Made by a program: the position numbers and the translations under genes. The notes under the pieces are model-generated. The model was given only the letters and a program-made list of their open reading frames with translations, had not been told where the DNA came from and did not search any database. A DNA stretch of 64,000 nucleotides from Rugalucina vietnamica (lineage: Eukaryota; Mollusca; Bivalvia; Lucinida; Lucinidae), in the NCBI GenBank assembly GCA_964017185.1, contig OZ024876.1:32339778-32403777 (forward strand). The letters run 5' to 3'. This document shows, piece after piece, positions 12,891 to 24,070 of this stretch (its first letter is position 1; each line of letters opens with the position of its first letter).

Positions 12891-13339
12891 GCAATAAATG
12901 CTTTGCAAATGAGCATGATTCCAATATCTCTCTAAGCTTGTGAATGTGGGAAGCGGTTTCAACACTCTGCCACATTTTTCTTGATCATGATATAAACTTG
13001 TTATGAAAGGTCGTTGTTTTTGATGCGTGAGCGAAAATCATGCATGCACACGGGTGAATTCTTTTTTTACAGTTATAACCTGCAGAATAATTAGGTCATT
13101 TTAATAGTTGCTAGTTTCTGTCGCATTGTAGGAGTTAAATTTTTAAGATTTATCTTTAAGTATATATTTTAATTTTATTATATACTGTCGGCATGTCGAC
13201 ATTAAATGCATGTGAAGATGCAAAAGACCACAGCAGGTCCTGAGTTGTGATTCGTGTGTGTGGTGGGTGTGTGTGTGGCGGGGGGGAGGGGGGTGAGCAA
13301 CACCGTGGATGCGGCCGGGAATACGGGTATGCTCAATTT

Positions 13340-13445
13340 TAATTTTCGACTAAAGGTGGGGGTTCGAACCCGCTGGGTAGCCGTGTTGTGTCTTTGAGCA
13401 AGCAAATAACATCTGAAATGCTGACTGGGATGTGACATAAACAAA
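13340..13445 (+). mobile_element. tRNA-derived SINE fragment
   Basis: Contains a polymerase-III B-box-like GGGTTCGAACCC (about 13360), then 'gttgtgtctttgagcaagc' and 'ctgactgggatgtgacataa'. The same order of blocks occurs in the SINE at 41005-41192. The A-box half is not clear. Confidence 0.55.
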
Positions 13446-13652
13446 AAATTAGTCGACGTGAATATTGATTACTTTAATTTGACGCTAAATGTCATAATGT
13501 GTGCTTTTATTTAAGTCATTGATAATTAAATCATTGACATCATTGAAAACAAAAATTTCAGATGTTTGATGTACTCTTGGTTAAATTAAATTGTTTGGCT
13601 CATTGTGGTGATATGCGTTATCATCTTATTTTGTTTACCCGTTTGATCAAAA

Positions 13653-13655
13653 TAT

Positions 13656-13702
<47 letters not shown>

Positions 13703-13703
13703 T
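13653..13703. repeat. (ATTT)n microsatellite
   Basis: About twelve uninterrupted TTTA units followed by 'tccaggaatcacaaattaca'. Confidence 0.95.
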
Positions 13704-14124
13704 CCAGGAATCACAAATTACAGATATGAAAAAATGAAAATAAAAAGAAAACAAAAACAGTTTGTGTATGATTTATGCAATACGGTGGCTGAGAATAAGT
13801 GCCGTCCCCCAGACCTCACTGCAAATTCCAGAACCATGTGGGATAGATAACGCCGACAACGAGCAAGTATATACAGAGGACAATGAAGATACAAACCACT
13901 CCATTTTTATTTCTAATTGTAAATTTCGCATTTATTACCTATTTTCAAATTTCAAAACAGCAAAGCAGCGACTTGTTATTTTATATTCAGGTACCATATT
14001 TTATGTACATGTACATACATGTTCAATGTTTCATGGCTAGCCTTGATAAATTAACCCACATGTGTAATATCATTTAAATATTGAATAAAAGATAATTTTT
14101 TAATAATATGGACTTTTGTTCCTT

Positions 14125-14540
14125 CCTTTTTCAGAACAAAAAATAAAATGTGCACGTACCCGTGAAGTATTCGTGAAACGTGGTCGAAACAAAAGCTTAG
14201 ACCTTTTAGACTAGAAGACATTCTATTTATTTTGCTACAACTTTGAAAACTGAGTGCACCATGCGCATTTGTTCACTTACATGTCACGTAGCAAAAACGG
14301 AATCAAACATGAACGACATTCGAGCATTGTACTGGTTAATTATTCCGGAACGTTATTAGAAAATTCAAACCTCGTTTGAGCCTAATGCAAATACACTTGA
14401 TTTAAATGGCGTTATTTAGTAAACAAAAATAAAACTGTACATGTACCCGTGAAAAGTGGTCGAAACAAAATCTTAGACTTTTCAGACTTGAAGAAATTAG
14501 TACATATTTTAATGCAACTTTGAACTCACGAGTAAATCCT
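14125..14540. repeat. Two direct copies of a ~110-bp unit
   Basis: 'gtacccgtgaa...gtggtcgaaacaaaa.cttagac.tttagact.gaaga' occurs at about 14155-14222 and about 14445-14495, and the similarity continues into 'gcaactttga'. The region between is AT-rich with no gene. Confidence 0.6.
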
Positions 14541-15086
14541 TATAGTGGTGCCAGCTGGAAACTAGAATAAAATTTTATCCTTTGGCGTCTCAAAAAGGGT
14601 TCCGTTCTTGGTCGAATATGCATCTTTGAAAATTATACAAGAATGAAAGGAACAATATAATGGCTTAAAATCTTATCAAACTTTAATCTGTAGAATCACT
14701 GAAGAAACTTGAGTAGCCGAAACCGCGGTATGGCACATTCCCTTTCTCATTAATATGCTGTTAAAGGATCTCAGTTTTAAATTAACTTATAGCAATCAAA
14801 TATGATCAATAATGATCAATAAAATACGATCATTATATGTATCTATCCTGTGGTAGTATGATTATCTATCCTGCGGTAGTCTTTGCTTCGACACGGTGAT
14901 TCATACTAAAGACAAACCTAATAGACCAAAATTATATGACAATACCAATGTTTTAGGGTAAAAAACTTTCAAATACTTTACTTATAATCATTTAAGATGA
15001 AATATAATATGTAATAAAACTATCCTGCGGTATCCTTAGCAATCCTGCGGTATCCTGCAGTATCCTGCGGTAATAAGTTCCGACCC

Positions 15087-15570
15087 CTGCCACTGCACCG
15101 AACCGAACTGAGGAAAGATAACGGGTCGTTCCGGTCGCAACACCCAGTTTCGTTCTGTAGGATATGACCACTAATCCTCAAGTCGCGCACTAAAATATAG
15201 TTATCTAACTAGGCGCTTTTGGATGACATAGTATAACCATAAAATAGACATACGATAGGTCATATAGATTACATTATCCTTAGAGCTGGGCAATGATGAA
15301 TGTAGAATGTCCATAACGAATCAAGCATTTTACCGATTGAGGTAATGTAATACAGTAACTATCTATGACCAGAGATCAATTATTTTTTATTTGTTGTCAT
15401 CAAACGGATTGAAGGACAGCAGCATAAAACATTCGTAATAAATTATTTTTGACGAGTTGATTTTTGTACATACATTGCTAATAGCCTATGCTATGGACTT
15501 GTAGTCCAAAAACACCTTCTCAGGCTGTAAATGGACTAGGGCCCTTGCAAGTGCTGTATCTATAATTTGT
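15087..15570. other. Intergenic; no supported gene
   Basis: Unique-looking AT-rich sequence between the 4.1-kb TIR element and a hAT-like MITE. No ORF or RNA gene could be supported. Confidence 0.4.
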
Positions 15571-15577
15571 GTACATT

Positions 15578-16107
15578 CAGGGTCTCTATAGAAGGGGTCA
15601 AGAATATTTGTCCTATGTTCAAAACTCTTGTATGTCAGTTTCGTATTTACTCACCTAAAACATACTTTCAAAATTTATAATTAATGTCAATTTACCATAA
15701 TCCTGTTATTAATTCTTTCATTTTTTCTATATCAGAACATGCTAAATTATCCAGTCTTCATTAATAATAGTACTATAGTTTGGAATTTATATCTGTTTTG
15801 ACTTAATATGTACCACAGTGTCCATTTTCACATTTTTTCATGCATTTTCACAATTTTACGGAACATTGCAAAATTTATTTTGATGAAAATTGTATGAATG
15901 TGAAGCTGATATGATGCATTGCTTATTGGTATGTATTTCATATCTTTAATTGGTATTTCACGATTTTTACTGTGATAAATTCACTTTTGAGTAAGTGGTT
16001 TTAGCAATTTCTTACACTGTTCGTATATATGGTACTTGACATACCTGAGTTTTTGATTATTGGAAAAATCAATGCATAGTTTCTTGACCCCTTCTATAGA
16101 GACCCTG
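15578..16107. mobile_element. hAT-like MITE, 530 bp
   Basis: Near-perfect terminal inverted repeats CAGGGTCTCTATAGAAGGGG...CCCCTTCTATAGAGACCCTG, continuing with TCAAGAA, flanked by GTACATT on both sides (15571-15577 and 16108-16114). CAGGG...CCCTG ends with a 7-8-bp duplication are typical of hAT elements. No coding capacity. Confidence 0.75.
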
Positions 16108-16300
16108 GTACATTGTATGTGGAATGCAAGTCCGCTGATTTAAATGCGCACCAGTGGTCCATATGATACTCTGTGTATGGACTAGTGGTCCGCATATTAC
16201 CATGGCCTTTGCTTAAAAATGGTGTTTCCAGCAGTAGTGGGCCTGATACAGTGCGACTATGCTCATTATCTGGACCCAGCAATTTTTGGAAGATGAAGAT

Positions 16301-16545
16301 ACACATCAACTAGTGGTCCGCATACTGATATACAGATGAACTTGCCTAATAAATTGATGTATAGACTAGCGCTCCATTCCGTATTCCAGCAGTAGTGGGC
16401 CTGATACACATCAACTAGTGGTCCGCATACTGATATACAGATGAACTTGCCTAATAAATTGATGTATAGACTAGCGGTCCATTCCGTATTCCAGCAGTAG
16501 TGGGCCTGATACACATCAACTAGTGGTCCGCATACTGATATACAT
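16301..16545. repeat. 105-bp tandem repeat, ~2.3 copies
   Basis: 'acacatcaactagtggtccg' starts at 16301, 16406 and 16511. Each copy carries 'actagcggtccattccgtat' and 'ccagcagtagtgggcctgat'. The minus-strand ORF at 16266-16601 (repeated ICISVCGPLVDVYQ) is its translation. It shares the 'actagtggtcc' core with the array at 17090-18180. Confidence 0.85.
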
Positions 16546-16730
16546 ATCGTGCAGCTGTCTGCACGGAACAGTGGTCCATCTGATATACTGTTCTGCTTCA
16601 TGCACGTGTTTCACATTCCCTGTATGGACCAGCAGTCAATCTGATATAATACCTTTATTTGTATGGGCTAGTTGCCCATCTGATGTACTGCTTGGCCCAC
16701 CGGTGTTCAACTGGTGTTTTTCTTTTTCTC

Positions 16731-16831
16731 CGGGTTTCAGCAAGTTATTCGGCGCCAAGGGATCTCCATCGTCGGGCAGCTTACTGAATCTGTTGAGTCC
16801 TCGTTTTGATTCATCAGGGTGGTTATCATGA
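16731..16831 (+). CDS. Possible terminal exon (unrecognised), or repeat with chance ORF
   Basis: A strong acceptor-like tract (TTTTTCTTTTTCTCCGGGTTTCAG, ending near 16740) precedes an open stretch reading KLFGAKGSPSSGSLLNLLSP and ending RFDSSGWLS before TGA at 16829. A diverged copy of the 3' half lies at 19016-19150 behind another AG; there an extra T closes the frame early (LLSLLSPCF-stop). Upstream exons were not found and the peptide matches no family I know. It could equally be part of a dispersed repeat. Confidence 0.2.
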
Positions 16832-17084
16832 TTTATTTGTTTGTCCTTGATAATTCATTGACAGAGATTCACCACGAGGACCGAATAACTAACTTAAAGA
16901 CACTGCAGTTCTAAAAACGTGATTCTTTGATGTAAAATATACATCACTGCAGAATCTTTGTCCTTCCGTTTCATTTCAACATTCTGGATGTGTTATCATC
17001 AAGGTTAAATTTTGTTTGACAGGAGTCAGTTTTCCTGATCTATACACACCAAAGTCTACCTATCTATATGTATAACAATGTATA

Positions 17085-18185
17085 AGGACTAGTGGTACAG
17101 CTGATCTGCTGTCTATATTCAGGATACCCACGGACTTGTGGTCCACCCCATAGTCTGCCCATCTATATAGACTAGCGGTCCAGCCGATAGTCAATCCAAT
17201 ATTCTACCAATGTATAAGGACTAGTTGTCCAGCTGATATTCTCCCTATGTTGAGGATACCTACATATATGAACTTTTGGTCCACCCCATAGTCTACCTAT
17301 CTCTATCTACTTGTGGCCACACCATAGTCTACCTATCTTTATGGCCTAGTGGTCCATCGTATTTCCACAGACTAATGGTCAATCCCGAATATTCTACCAA
17401 TGTATCAGAACTAGTGGTCCAGCTGATATTCTGCCTATATTGAGGGTGCCCATTTACTTTTGGTCCACCCGATAGTCTTCCTATCTATATCAACTTGTGC
17501 CCACCACATAGTCTACCTATCTATATGGACTAGTGGTCCAGCTGATATTCACAGACTCATGGTCAATCCAATATTCTATTATCAGGACAAGTGGTCCAGC
17601 TTATATTCCGCCAATAAAGAAGATACCCACAGACTTGTGGTCCACCCCATAGTCTACCTATGTATTTGGACTAGTGGTCCAGCTCAGATTCATGATTCTA
17701 CCAATGTATAAAGACAAGTGGTGCCTATATTTCGAATACCCACGGACTTGTGGTCCACCCCATAATCTACATGGACTAGTGGTCCAGCTGATATCCATGG
17801 ACTAATGGTCACCCAATATTCTTCCGATGTATAAGGACTAGTGGCCCAACGGATATTCTGCCTATATTGAGGATACCCATGGACTTGTGGTCCACCCCAT
17901 AGTCTACCTAGTGGTCAGCTGATATTCACAGACTAATGGTCAATTCAATATATTACTTATATTGAAGATACCCATGGACTTGTGGTCCACCCTATAGTCT
18001 ACCTATCTATATAAACTAGTGGTCCAGCTTATTTTCACAGACACATGGTACGAATATATCAGGACTAGTGGTCCAGCTGATACTCTGTTTATATTGAGGA
18101 TACCCTTGGACTTGTGGACCACCCCATAGTCTACCTATCTATATGGACTAGTGGTCATTTGATATTTGCAGACTAATTGCCAATC
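17085..18185. repeat. Degenerate minisatellite of GGACTAGTGGTCCA / GGACTTGTGGTCCACC modules
   Basis: Alternating modules repeat across 1.1 kb: 'ggactagtggtccagctgat', 'attctgcctatattgaggat', 'acccacggacttgtggtcca', 'ccccatagtctacctatct' and 'agactaatggtcaatccaat'. The higher-order period is roughly 200-250 bp, with internal deletions. The core GGACTAGTGGTCC is nearly self-complementary. The array is non-coding; the ORF at 17460-17711 is its translation. Confidence 0.85.
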
Positions 18186-18189
18186 CAAT

Positions 18190-19015
18190 ATATCACCTAC
18201 AGGGTGTACTGACAAAATCACTGAATAAAATGCACGGACGAAACTGTCATTATAGGGGATACGATGCACGGACATTTAGCATGGCTTCTTTACGAAATGC
18301 ACTTGCTATGCACCCAGAACCTGTCTCGTGCCATGTGTTTAAGGAAACTCGGACAATTAAGTGGTGGTGAGCTAGCACTAGATGCCACATGCTTATTAAT
18401 CAGATCCGTGTTTCTGTGTTTGAAAACAGCAAACTGTTTTGCTGTATTTCGTTTAGAACCCTGGTATATCAGACACACATTCAAGAAGTAATTATTTTAA
18501 CCAGTTAACTTCTCTCTGCAAACGAAATATTAAACAATTTTAAAAATACAGGGTTGAACAATATTAAGGTGGCACTTCTAAAATATACCGTATTTCTACA
18601 CGATAAGGTTTTCCGGTCAATTTTGGGACGTTTATTATGTTTTTGTCGTTTCAGATGACAGACAACACAGCTGCCACATTCGATCCAGACCTATAGGTTC
18701 TGTGCAACGGCTAACAGGATATGGTCTGGATTAAGCTGTCATGAAAGACAACATGATAACCAAAGCTCCATTCTCCATAAGAAAGACACATTATACAGGA
18801 TGTGGATAAAATTAACATCCCTATATGTTTTCACCTCGATTTATTCTTATAATGCTTGGGATGTTTAATCAGGCTATAATTTATGACATTGTTATAGATA
18901 AATATGACATATCGATCAGTTATCAAGACCTGGTTCACGTGCATCTTTTTGAAATGCCATCTAAGAATCTTCTGCCTTGCATTACGAAAACACTGCCATT
19001 TAATATACAGATTTA
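18190..19015. other. No supported gene; isolated splice-like signals
   Basis: An acceptor-like 'gtttttgtcgtttcag' near 18640 is followed by ATGACAGACAACACAGC, but the frame closes after 13 codons; another frame stays open only to about 18737. ORFs at 18264-18491 (plus) and 18290-18484 (minus) overlap each other, and neither resembles a known protein. Confidence 0.4.
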
Positions 19016-19165
19016 CTGAGTCTGTTGAGTCCTTGTTTTTGATTCATCAAGGTGGTTATCATGATTTATTCGCTTGATCTTTATGATTCATTAACTAGTT
19101 AGTGATTCACCACGATGACCGAACAACCAACTAAATGCTGTGAACCACTGCAGAAGATGAGGGTG
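19016..19165. repeat. Diverged second copy of 16785-16912
   Basis: 'ctgttgagtcct.gtttt.gattcatca.ggtggttatcatgattta' followed by 'gattcaccacga.gaccgaa' is shared with 16785-16890. The two copies lie 2.2 kb apart in direct orientation and flank the minisatellite array. Confidence 0.7.
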
Positions 19166-20340
19166 AGGTTCGGCGCCTGTAAAACCGGTTTAAGCCCCCT
19201 AGTAATGTTATATTACTGATCGTTCCAAGGCGATACTTCTGTTGTGGTTCTAATTGTTTTTTTGTTTTGGAGTCGAATTTTTGTGCTGTTTGAGCCTTAT
19301 GTACCTTTTCATATTTTTAGTTCAGTTCGGGTAACTGAGTGGCCACCTATTGGGGAATAGCTGCTCACTCTGCTTACGACATGTTTTCATGGTATAAGTA
19401 CTTAAATGTCATTTTAGTTTTTTCCCACCCTCGGTTTACGGAGTGGGAATTTCTTTCTGATTGCCTCATTTCCTGATCATTGCCTATTTGTACTTTTTTC
19501 TGAAGTTGCATAAATTGAAAATTTGCAGTAGAATAGTTTTTTTTTTCTTAGTTTTGCTCGAAATATAGATTGCGGGTACACGTTAGAACCGCCTCGCCTA
19601 TTAATCCCTTTTCTTATTAATATGCTCACTTCCCTCAAAGGATTAATCAAATTTGGGTGTTCTAAATTTCAGAAAAGTAACTAATAAAATGTAACACAAG
19701 ATATATGGTCTAGGAGCCAAACCGAAAAAAATCGTCCCGTCCCCCCCCCCCCCCCCCCCTAGGAAGAAAAGTTCCATTGGTACCATGCATCAGGCATACA
19801 TCTAGGGTGCTTAGAAAACCATGTTTTACTAAGTTATCTGTGGTCATAAGTCTGTAAACGGCTTGTAATCTATGTAACCCGCAAAATTCATGTTCTCGTG
19901 CAGTGAAAACACTGAATACTTGATTTGTTTGTTTAAGGTCAGAAAAAAACACCACTCTTGTCATATTTTATTGTATACATAATAAATCAATGTTTCCAAT
20001 CAGACTTGAAAGTTTTATTGTTCAGAGTTGTTACGTATGTTACATCTTTCCATATGACAGCTGAAATAAGTATCTCCATTTACATATTATTTTTTTTTTT
20101 GCAAATCTGATTGATATAAGGTTATCATGGTACTGTTCTGTCACTTTTAAATAACAGCTTTATCCAACAAATTGATTGCAATTTATTTTTTAATCTTGTG
20201 GCCAATGTAAGATTGCAAACATTATATTGGAATTAGACAAAAAATGACATAAATACACATGTAGGTCTACTAATACAAGAACGTTTAATTATTTTAGGTA
20301 TAAGATTGGTATAAGTTTTCCTTACGAATGCAGTGTACAT
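19166..20340. other. No supported gene; half of a hairpin MITE, poly-C tract
   Basis: 19545-19590 carries 'gctcgaaatatagattgcgg' and 'acgttagaaccgcctcg', half of the hairpin MITE found complete at 39813-39896. 19741-19759 is a pure C run. A 'cccctttctcattaatatgctc'-type repeat lies near 19605; it also occurs at 14745 and in 49300-49860. Confidence 0.5.
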
Positions 20341-20344
20341 GTAC

Positions 20345-21005
20345 ATGGAATAGAGGGATAGCTTTCCATACATAATTGAATTCACAGGCTGTGAATTTCA
20401 ATTCTGTAACATATGTAACATACATGATGACTGCGTTTTGACTGTCAGCTTTATATATGTTAAAATAAATTTGGTTATTGAAACCCATTGCTTTCAAAAC
20501 AAAGGTAGAAGGACACATGTATTAGTTACATGTGCTAGATGTGTATAATCTTGTGACGGCGTAACACCAAAGTTATTTATATGTCTTTTTGTAATGGTAC
20601 TATGTTACTTATACCCTGGAGGCCAATTTGACCTAAACAATTGATTTAATATGAAGCTATAATTGTGATTCAACATATTTTAGCTTTAGAAAGATAATTT
20701 TCCATACAAAATCGAAATCAACGGCTGCGAAGTTCAGTTCGGGTACGTATGTTACATACGTGATAAACTACTATATGCCACAATAGAAGTTTTGATGTCA
20801 GCTTTATACATGTCGAAATCAAATTTTGTTATTGGAACTCGTTGCTTGCAGTGTAAATTTAGAAGGACACATGTATCATTTTCATTTCTAGTATATATAA
20901 CGTAATGTTACAATGTTACATATACCCTAGTGGCAAACTTGATATACAAAATTAATTTAATATAAAGCTACATGTATGATTGTGATTCTACATATTCTAG
21001 CATTA
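20345..21005. repeat. Two tandem copies of a ~345-bp unit
   Basis: 'agctttccatacataattga' (20360) matches 'aattttccatacaaaatcga' (20695). The similarity runs through 'gtcagctttatatatgt', 'agaaggacacatgtat', 'cttataccct' and 'attgtgattcaacatatttt' in both. Non-coding. Confidence 0.7.
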
Positions 21006-21773
21006 CACAGGCAGTGAGTAAACAGTGCTTATTTAATTCATAATGCCTTAACAAAGAGGAACATGTATAATTATCATAAATGAATGAGACTTTTTGTTTA
21101 CACCAATTACTAAATCACTTACTTGTGAAAGTGTTTCGAATTCATAATAGATATGTTAATAAAATTAAAACTGAGATCCTAAAAGTATGTCACCGCTTTG
21201 ATTGCAATAAATGAAAATAAAACTGAGATTCTTTAAGAGCAGTGAGCATATTCACTGCTGGGAATCACGTGATACGCAATATTTATGATATGTGCGAATT
21301 GTAAACAAGAAGCCGCCATTTCCCCTCAGGTCTAGGTAAGTCTATCGAGTTTTCTTTCAAAGGCTGAGTGATAATGATGGATGAATATGCCCAGTCGCTG
21401 CAGAGACATCAGATTTATTTAATCATGTGCTAGCTAATCTTTCAAAGTGTTTTGTTTTTGTAAACACTTCATTCCCATCATCAAAATTGTTTGTTGCCAT
21501 GCACACCAAATATTTATTTTGGGCCTTATTCTTTCTTCCAGCAACAATGTACCCTTTTCTTAGAGATAAACTAACATTTTTTTTTCAAAGGACAATTACC
21601 TCCATTTTACAGAAATATGCTAAATGCCATATGAAAAAGATAATCAACATCATTGACATTGCATCCCTATACACATGCAATGTGGATTGATACCCTCCAC
21701 ACTAAAACAATAGTCATCATTTTTCTTTTCTTTTGTCGATATATGTATTAATTGCTAAAGTCCTTTGTAACTA

Positions 21774-22066
21774 TTGCACACCCTCACACATACCTACGGT
21801 GAAGGGTGGGGGGTAGCCGGGCTTAAGTACGGGGCAATTACTTGTCGAGTGTACCCGCAGTGCAGGGGAAATGACGGGGTTTTGGCATTAGGATCCTTAC
21901 CCCAGGGCGATTTTCTATTGCTACGGGTAGGGCAAAGAGCAAAGTTTTGCCCCTCAGTTTGCCCCCTGTGTGTGGGGCTTATAGCAGGGCACTGAAAGCA
22001 GAAAAGCCATAATCCCCACCCTTCCCCGTAGGTGGTGGAGCAGTGGTTACAAATGACTGGTGCACA
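21774..22066. mobile_element. Copy of the TGCACCAGTCATTTG MITE family
   Basis: The right end 'acaaatgactggtgca' (ending 22066) and internal GC-rich blocks ('cgcagtgcaggggaaatgac') match the family defined at 40471-40891. The left end is poorly preserved, near 21775. Confidence 0.5.
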
Positions 22067-22247
22067 ACTGCAGCTTAAATATGATCAAAAATAGAAAAGT
22101 AGCCATTCTCGGTTTTGTTCAATATTGAGAACGAATCATTGAATGCTTTCCCGGCTTCATTATGTATCAGCAGTCACACATTAGCGTATAACCCAAACGC
22201 GCGTCTGGCGCATGAAAACTCTCAACATGCTAAAGATTTTGGACGTA

Positions 22248-23412
22248 TAAAAATAATTTGTTCCTTTAACTCGCTTAAATTAGCAGTCATACATTAGCGC
22301 CTGACTGAGGCGTGTGCCGGACGTACAAAAATCTCAAAGTGTTGAAGTACGTTTGTGTTACTTCCCAGACGCGCTAAGCATGTGCGACAGGCGCGCAGCA
22401 AACGCCCAACGCGCGTCTCACACACGCTTAGGGTACGCTACTGAAGCAATATCTCATAAAATCGGAAAACGTATGTGGCGTACACTAACGTGCCTAACAC
22501 GTGCGCCAAACTGCGTTCATAGCGTATTCAACGCGCCTGTAACACGCGTGGAACTTATTCGAAATGTAAAAGACATACGCACAAGACACGCCCGGCTTCT
22601 GGAATTTTTTTTTTTAAGCATGTTTAAAATGTTTGAACCCAAACGTGCCGAGAGCGCGGCGACGTATGTCAACGTACACCCAGCGTACTCCAAGCGTACA
22701 CCAAAAACGCACATGTAGCGCGTTTCTAACGTGTCTCCGACGTGCTCATGACGTATGTTGAATCATTCAAAGTTTACATTTTTGTCAACACGCCCGGCGT
22801 GCGTTGGCTTATTCTGCTATTTTAGACAGCAGTCACACAATCATTAGCGTATACATAAGCTGAACGCGCGCTGGGCTAGTTGACAAAAATTGTAAAATTC
22901 AAAATACGCACATCGGAGACACGTTAGAAGCGCGTTACACGCGCGTTTTCTACGCTGTACGCTTGGTACACGTTGATATTACGTCGCTGTAAGTCGCTGT
23001 GCGCTTTAGGCGCGTTTGGGCCCAAATGCAATTTAAAAAGATGCTTAAAAACTTTCTAGAAGTTCGGCGTGTCCCGGGCGTGTGTCTTATATATAAATAC
23101 GTTTCGAATAAGTTCCATGCGCGTTAGAGGTGCGTTGAATACGCTTCGAACTCGTTCGGCGCACGTTTGAGGCACGCCAGTGTACGCTACATGCGCGTTC
23201 CGATTTTATGAGATATCGCTTCGGTAGTATGCCTCAAGGGTGTGTGAGATGCGCGTTGAACGTTTGCTGCGCGCCTGTAGCGCGTGCATAGCGAGTTTTG
23301 GACGCAACACAAACATACTCCAAATTTATGAGATTTTTTATACGTCCGGCACACGCCTCAGACATGCGCTACTGTGTGCATGCTAAAGCGAATAAAAGGA
23401 ACAAATTAATTT
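22248..23412. repeat. Long CpG-rich palindrome, ~580-bp arms
   Basis: The left arm (22248-22830) reappears inverted as the right arm (22832-23412). Examples are 'aataatttgttcctt' against 'aaggaacaaatta', 'aggcgtgtgccggacgtac' against 'acgtccggcacacgcct', and 'taacgtgtctccgacgtgc' against 'cacatcggagacacgtta'. The arms are diverged but match along their whole length and are dense in ACGCGC. Part of a third copy lies at 22165-22247. ORFs at 22314-22718 and 22517-22714 are translations of this repeat. A foldback or MITE-type element is likely. Confidence 0.75.
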
Positions 23413-23568
23413 TCATAGTTTCTCTAATAGTAACACATACTCGTCAATTTTACTTTGATTACCAGGATAATTATCATTTCAAATGCACTCTTAAACTTCT
23501 AAATTTTAAAAGGTACTCCAAAATTTTCATCGTAACAGCACGGTGAGTATCAAGGTTTTACTGAGTAA

Positions 23569-24070
23569 TGCACCAGTCATTTGTAAACACGGCTCACCTA
23601 GGGCCGGGGTTAGCGGAGACAAAGCGGGGCTAAAGTGTCAGGTTTTAACATTAGCACGCCCCGGCAGTGCCGGGGATATGCCGGGTTTTTACTTTTTAGT
23701 ACTTTTTACTTTCCCGCCAATACACGGTTACATTAAGTCAAATTATAGATAATAGTTGTATTTTAACATTTACGTACTAGTGGTAATGGGTGCCACTATA
23801 GTGCCCTTTTCTGAAAAAGTGGCACCCATTACTACTCTTACTTTTATGGTCCTTATTCAGTTTACAAATGTGCATGTTCATCTACATTCCGAAATACAAA
23901 CCCCTCATTTTTATTCATTAGAACAACTACCAGCTGTTGTTCCACATTATTGTCAGCCTCCGGGGTGCCAGTGCTTTTAGCAGGGATTTTACCACAAATC
24001 TGACTCCGCAGTGCCGGGCTCTAAAAACTGAAAAGTTAAACGCCTTGCTATACTACGAAAGCCGGGTAGG
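23569..24070. mobile_element. Copy of the TGCACCAGTCATTTG MITE family with internal hairpin
   Basis: The left end TGCACCAGTCATTTGTAAAC is followed by 'gcagtgccggggatatgccg', as at 40471. 23779-23837 is an added hairpin: GTAATGGGTGCCACT pairs with AGTGGCACCCATTAC across a ~22-nt loop. The right terminal repeat is not recognisable. Confidence 0.6.

Larger units (their letters stand above)
10957..15086. mobile_element. 4.1-kb TIR element, Mutator-like by target duplication, non-autonomous
   Basis: Inverted ends share CTTATTACCGCAGGATAC and continue about 65 bp with further ACCGCAGGAT units. CTGCCACTGC (10 bp) directly flanks both sides, at 10947-10956 and 15087-15096. GG-initiated ends with a 9-11-bp duplication fit Mutator-like elements, which is inference. 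Further copies of ACCGCAGGAT or ACCACAGGAT lie inside near both ends (11190, 11415, 14850, 14870). No transposase ORF is seen. The inside is a mosaic of duplications, a SINE and a microsatellite, listed separately. Confidence 0.6.

Noticed and set aside
22314-22718. 134-codon ORF
   Set aside because: Falls in one arm of the CpG-rich palindrome; the mirror arm has it disrupted and no family match is apparent.
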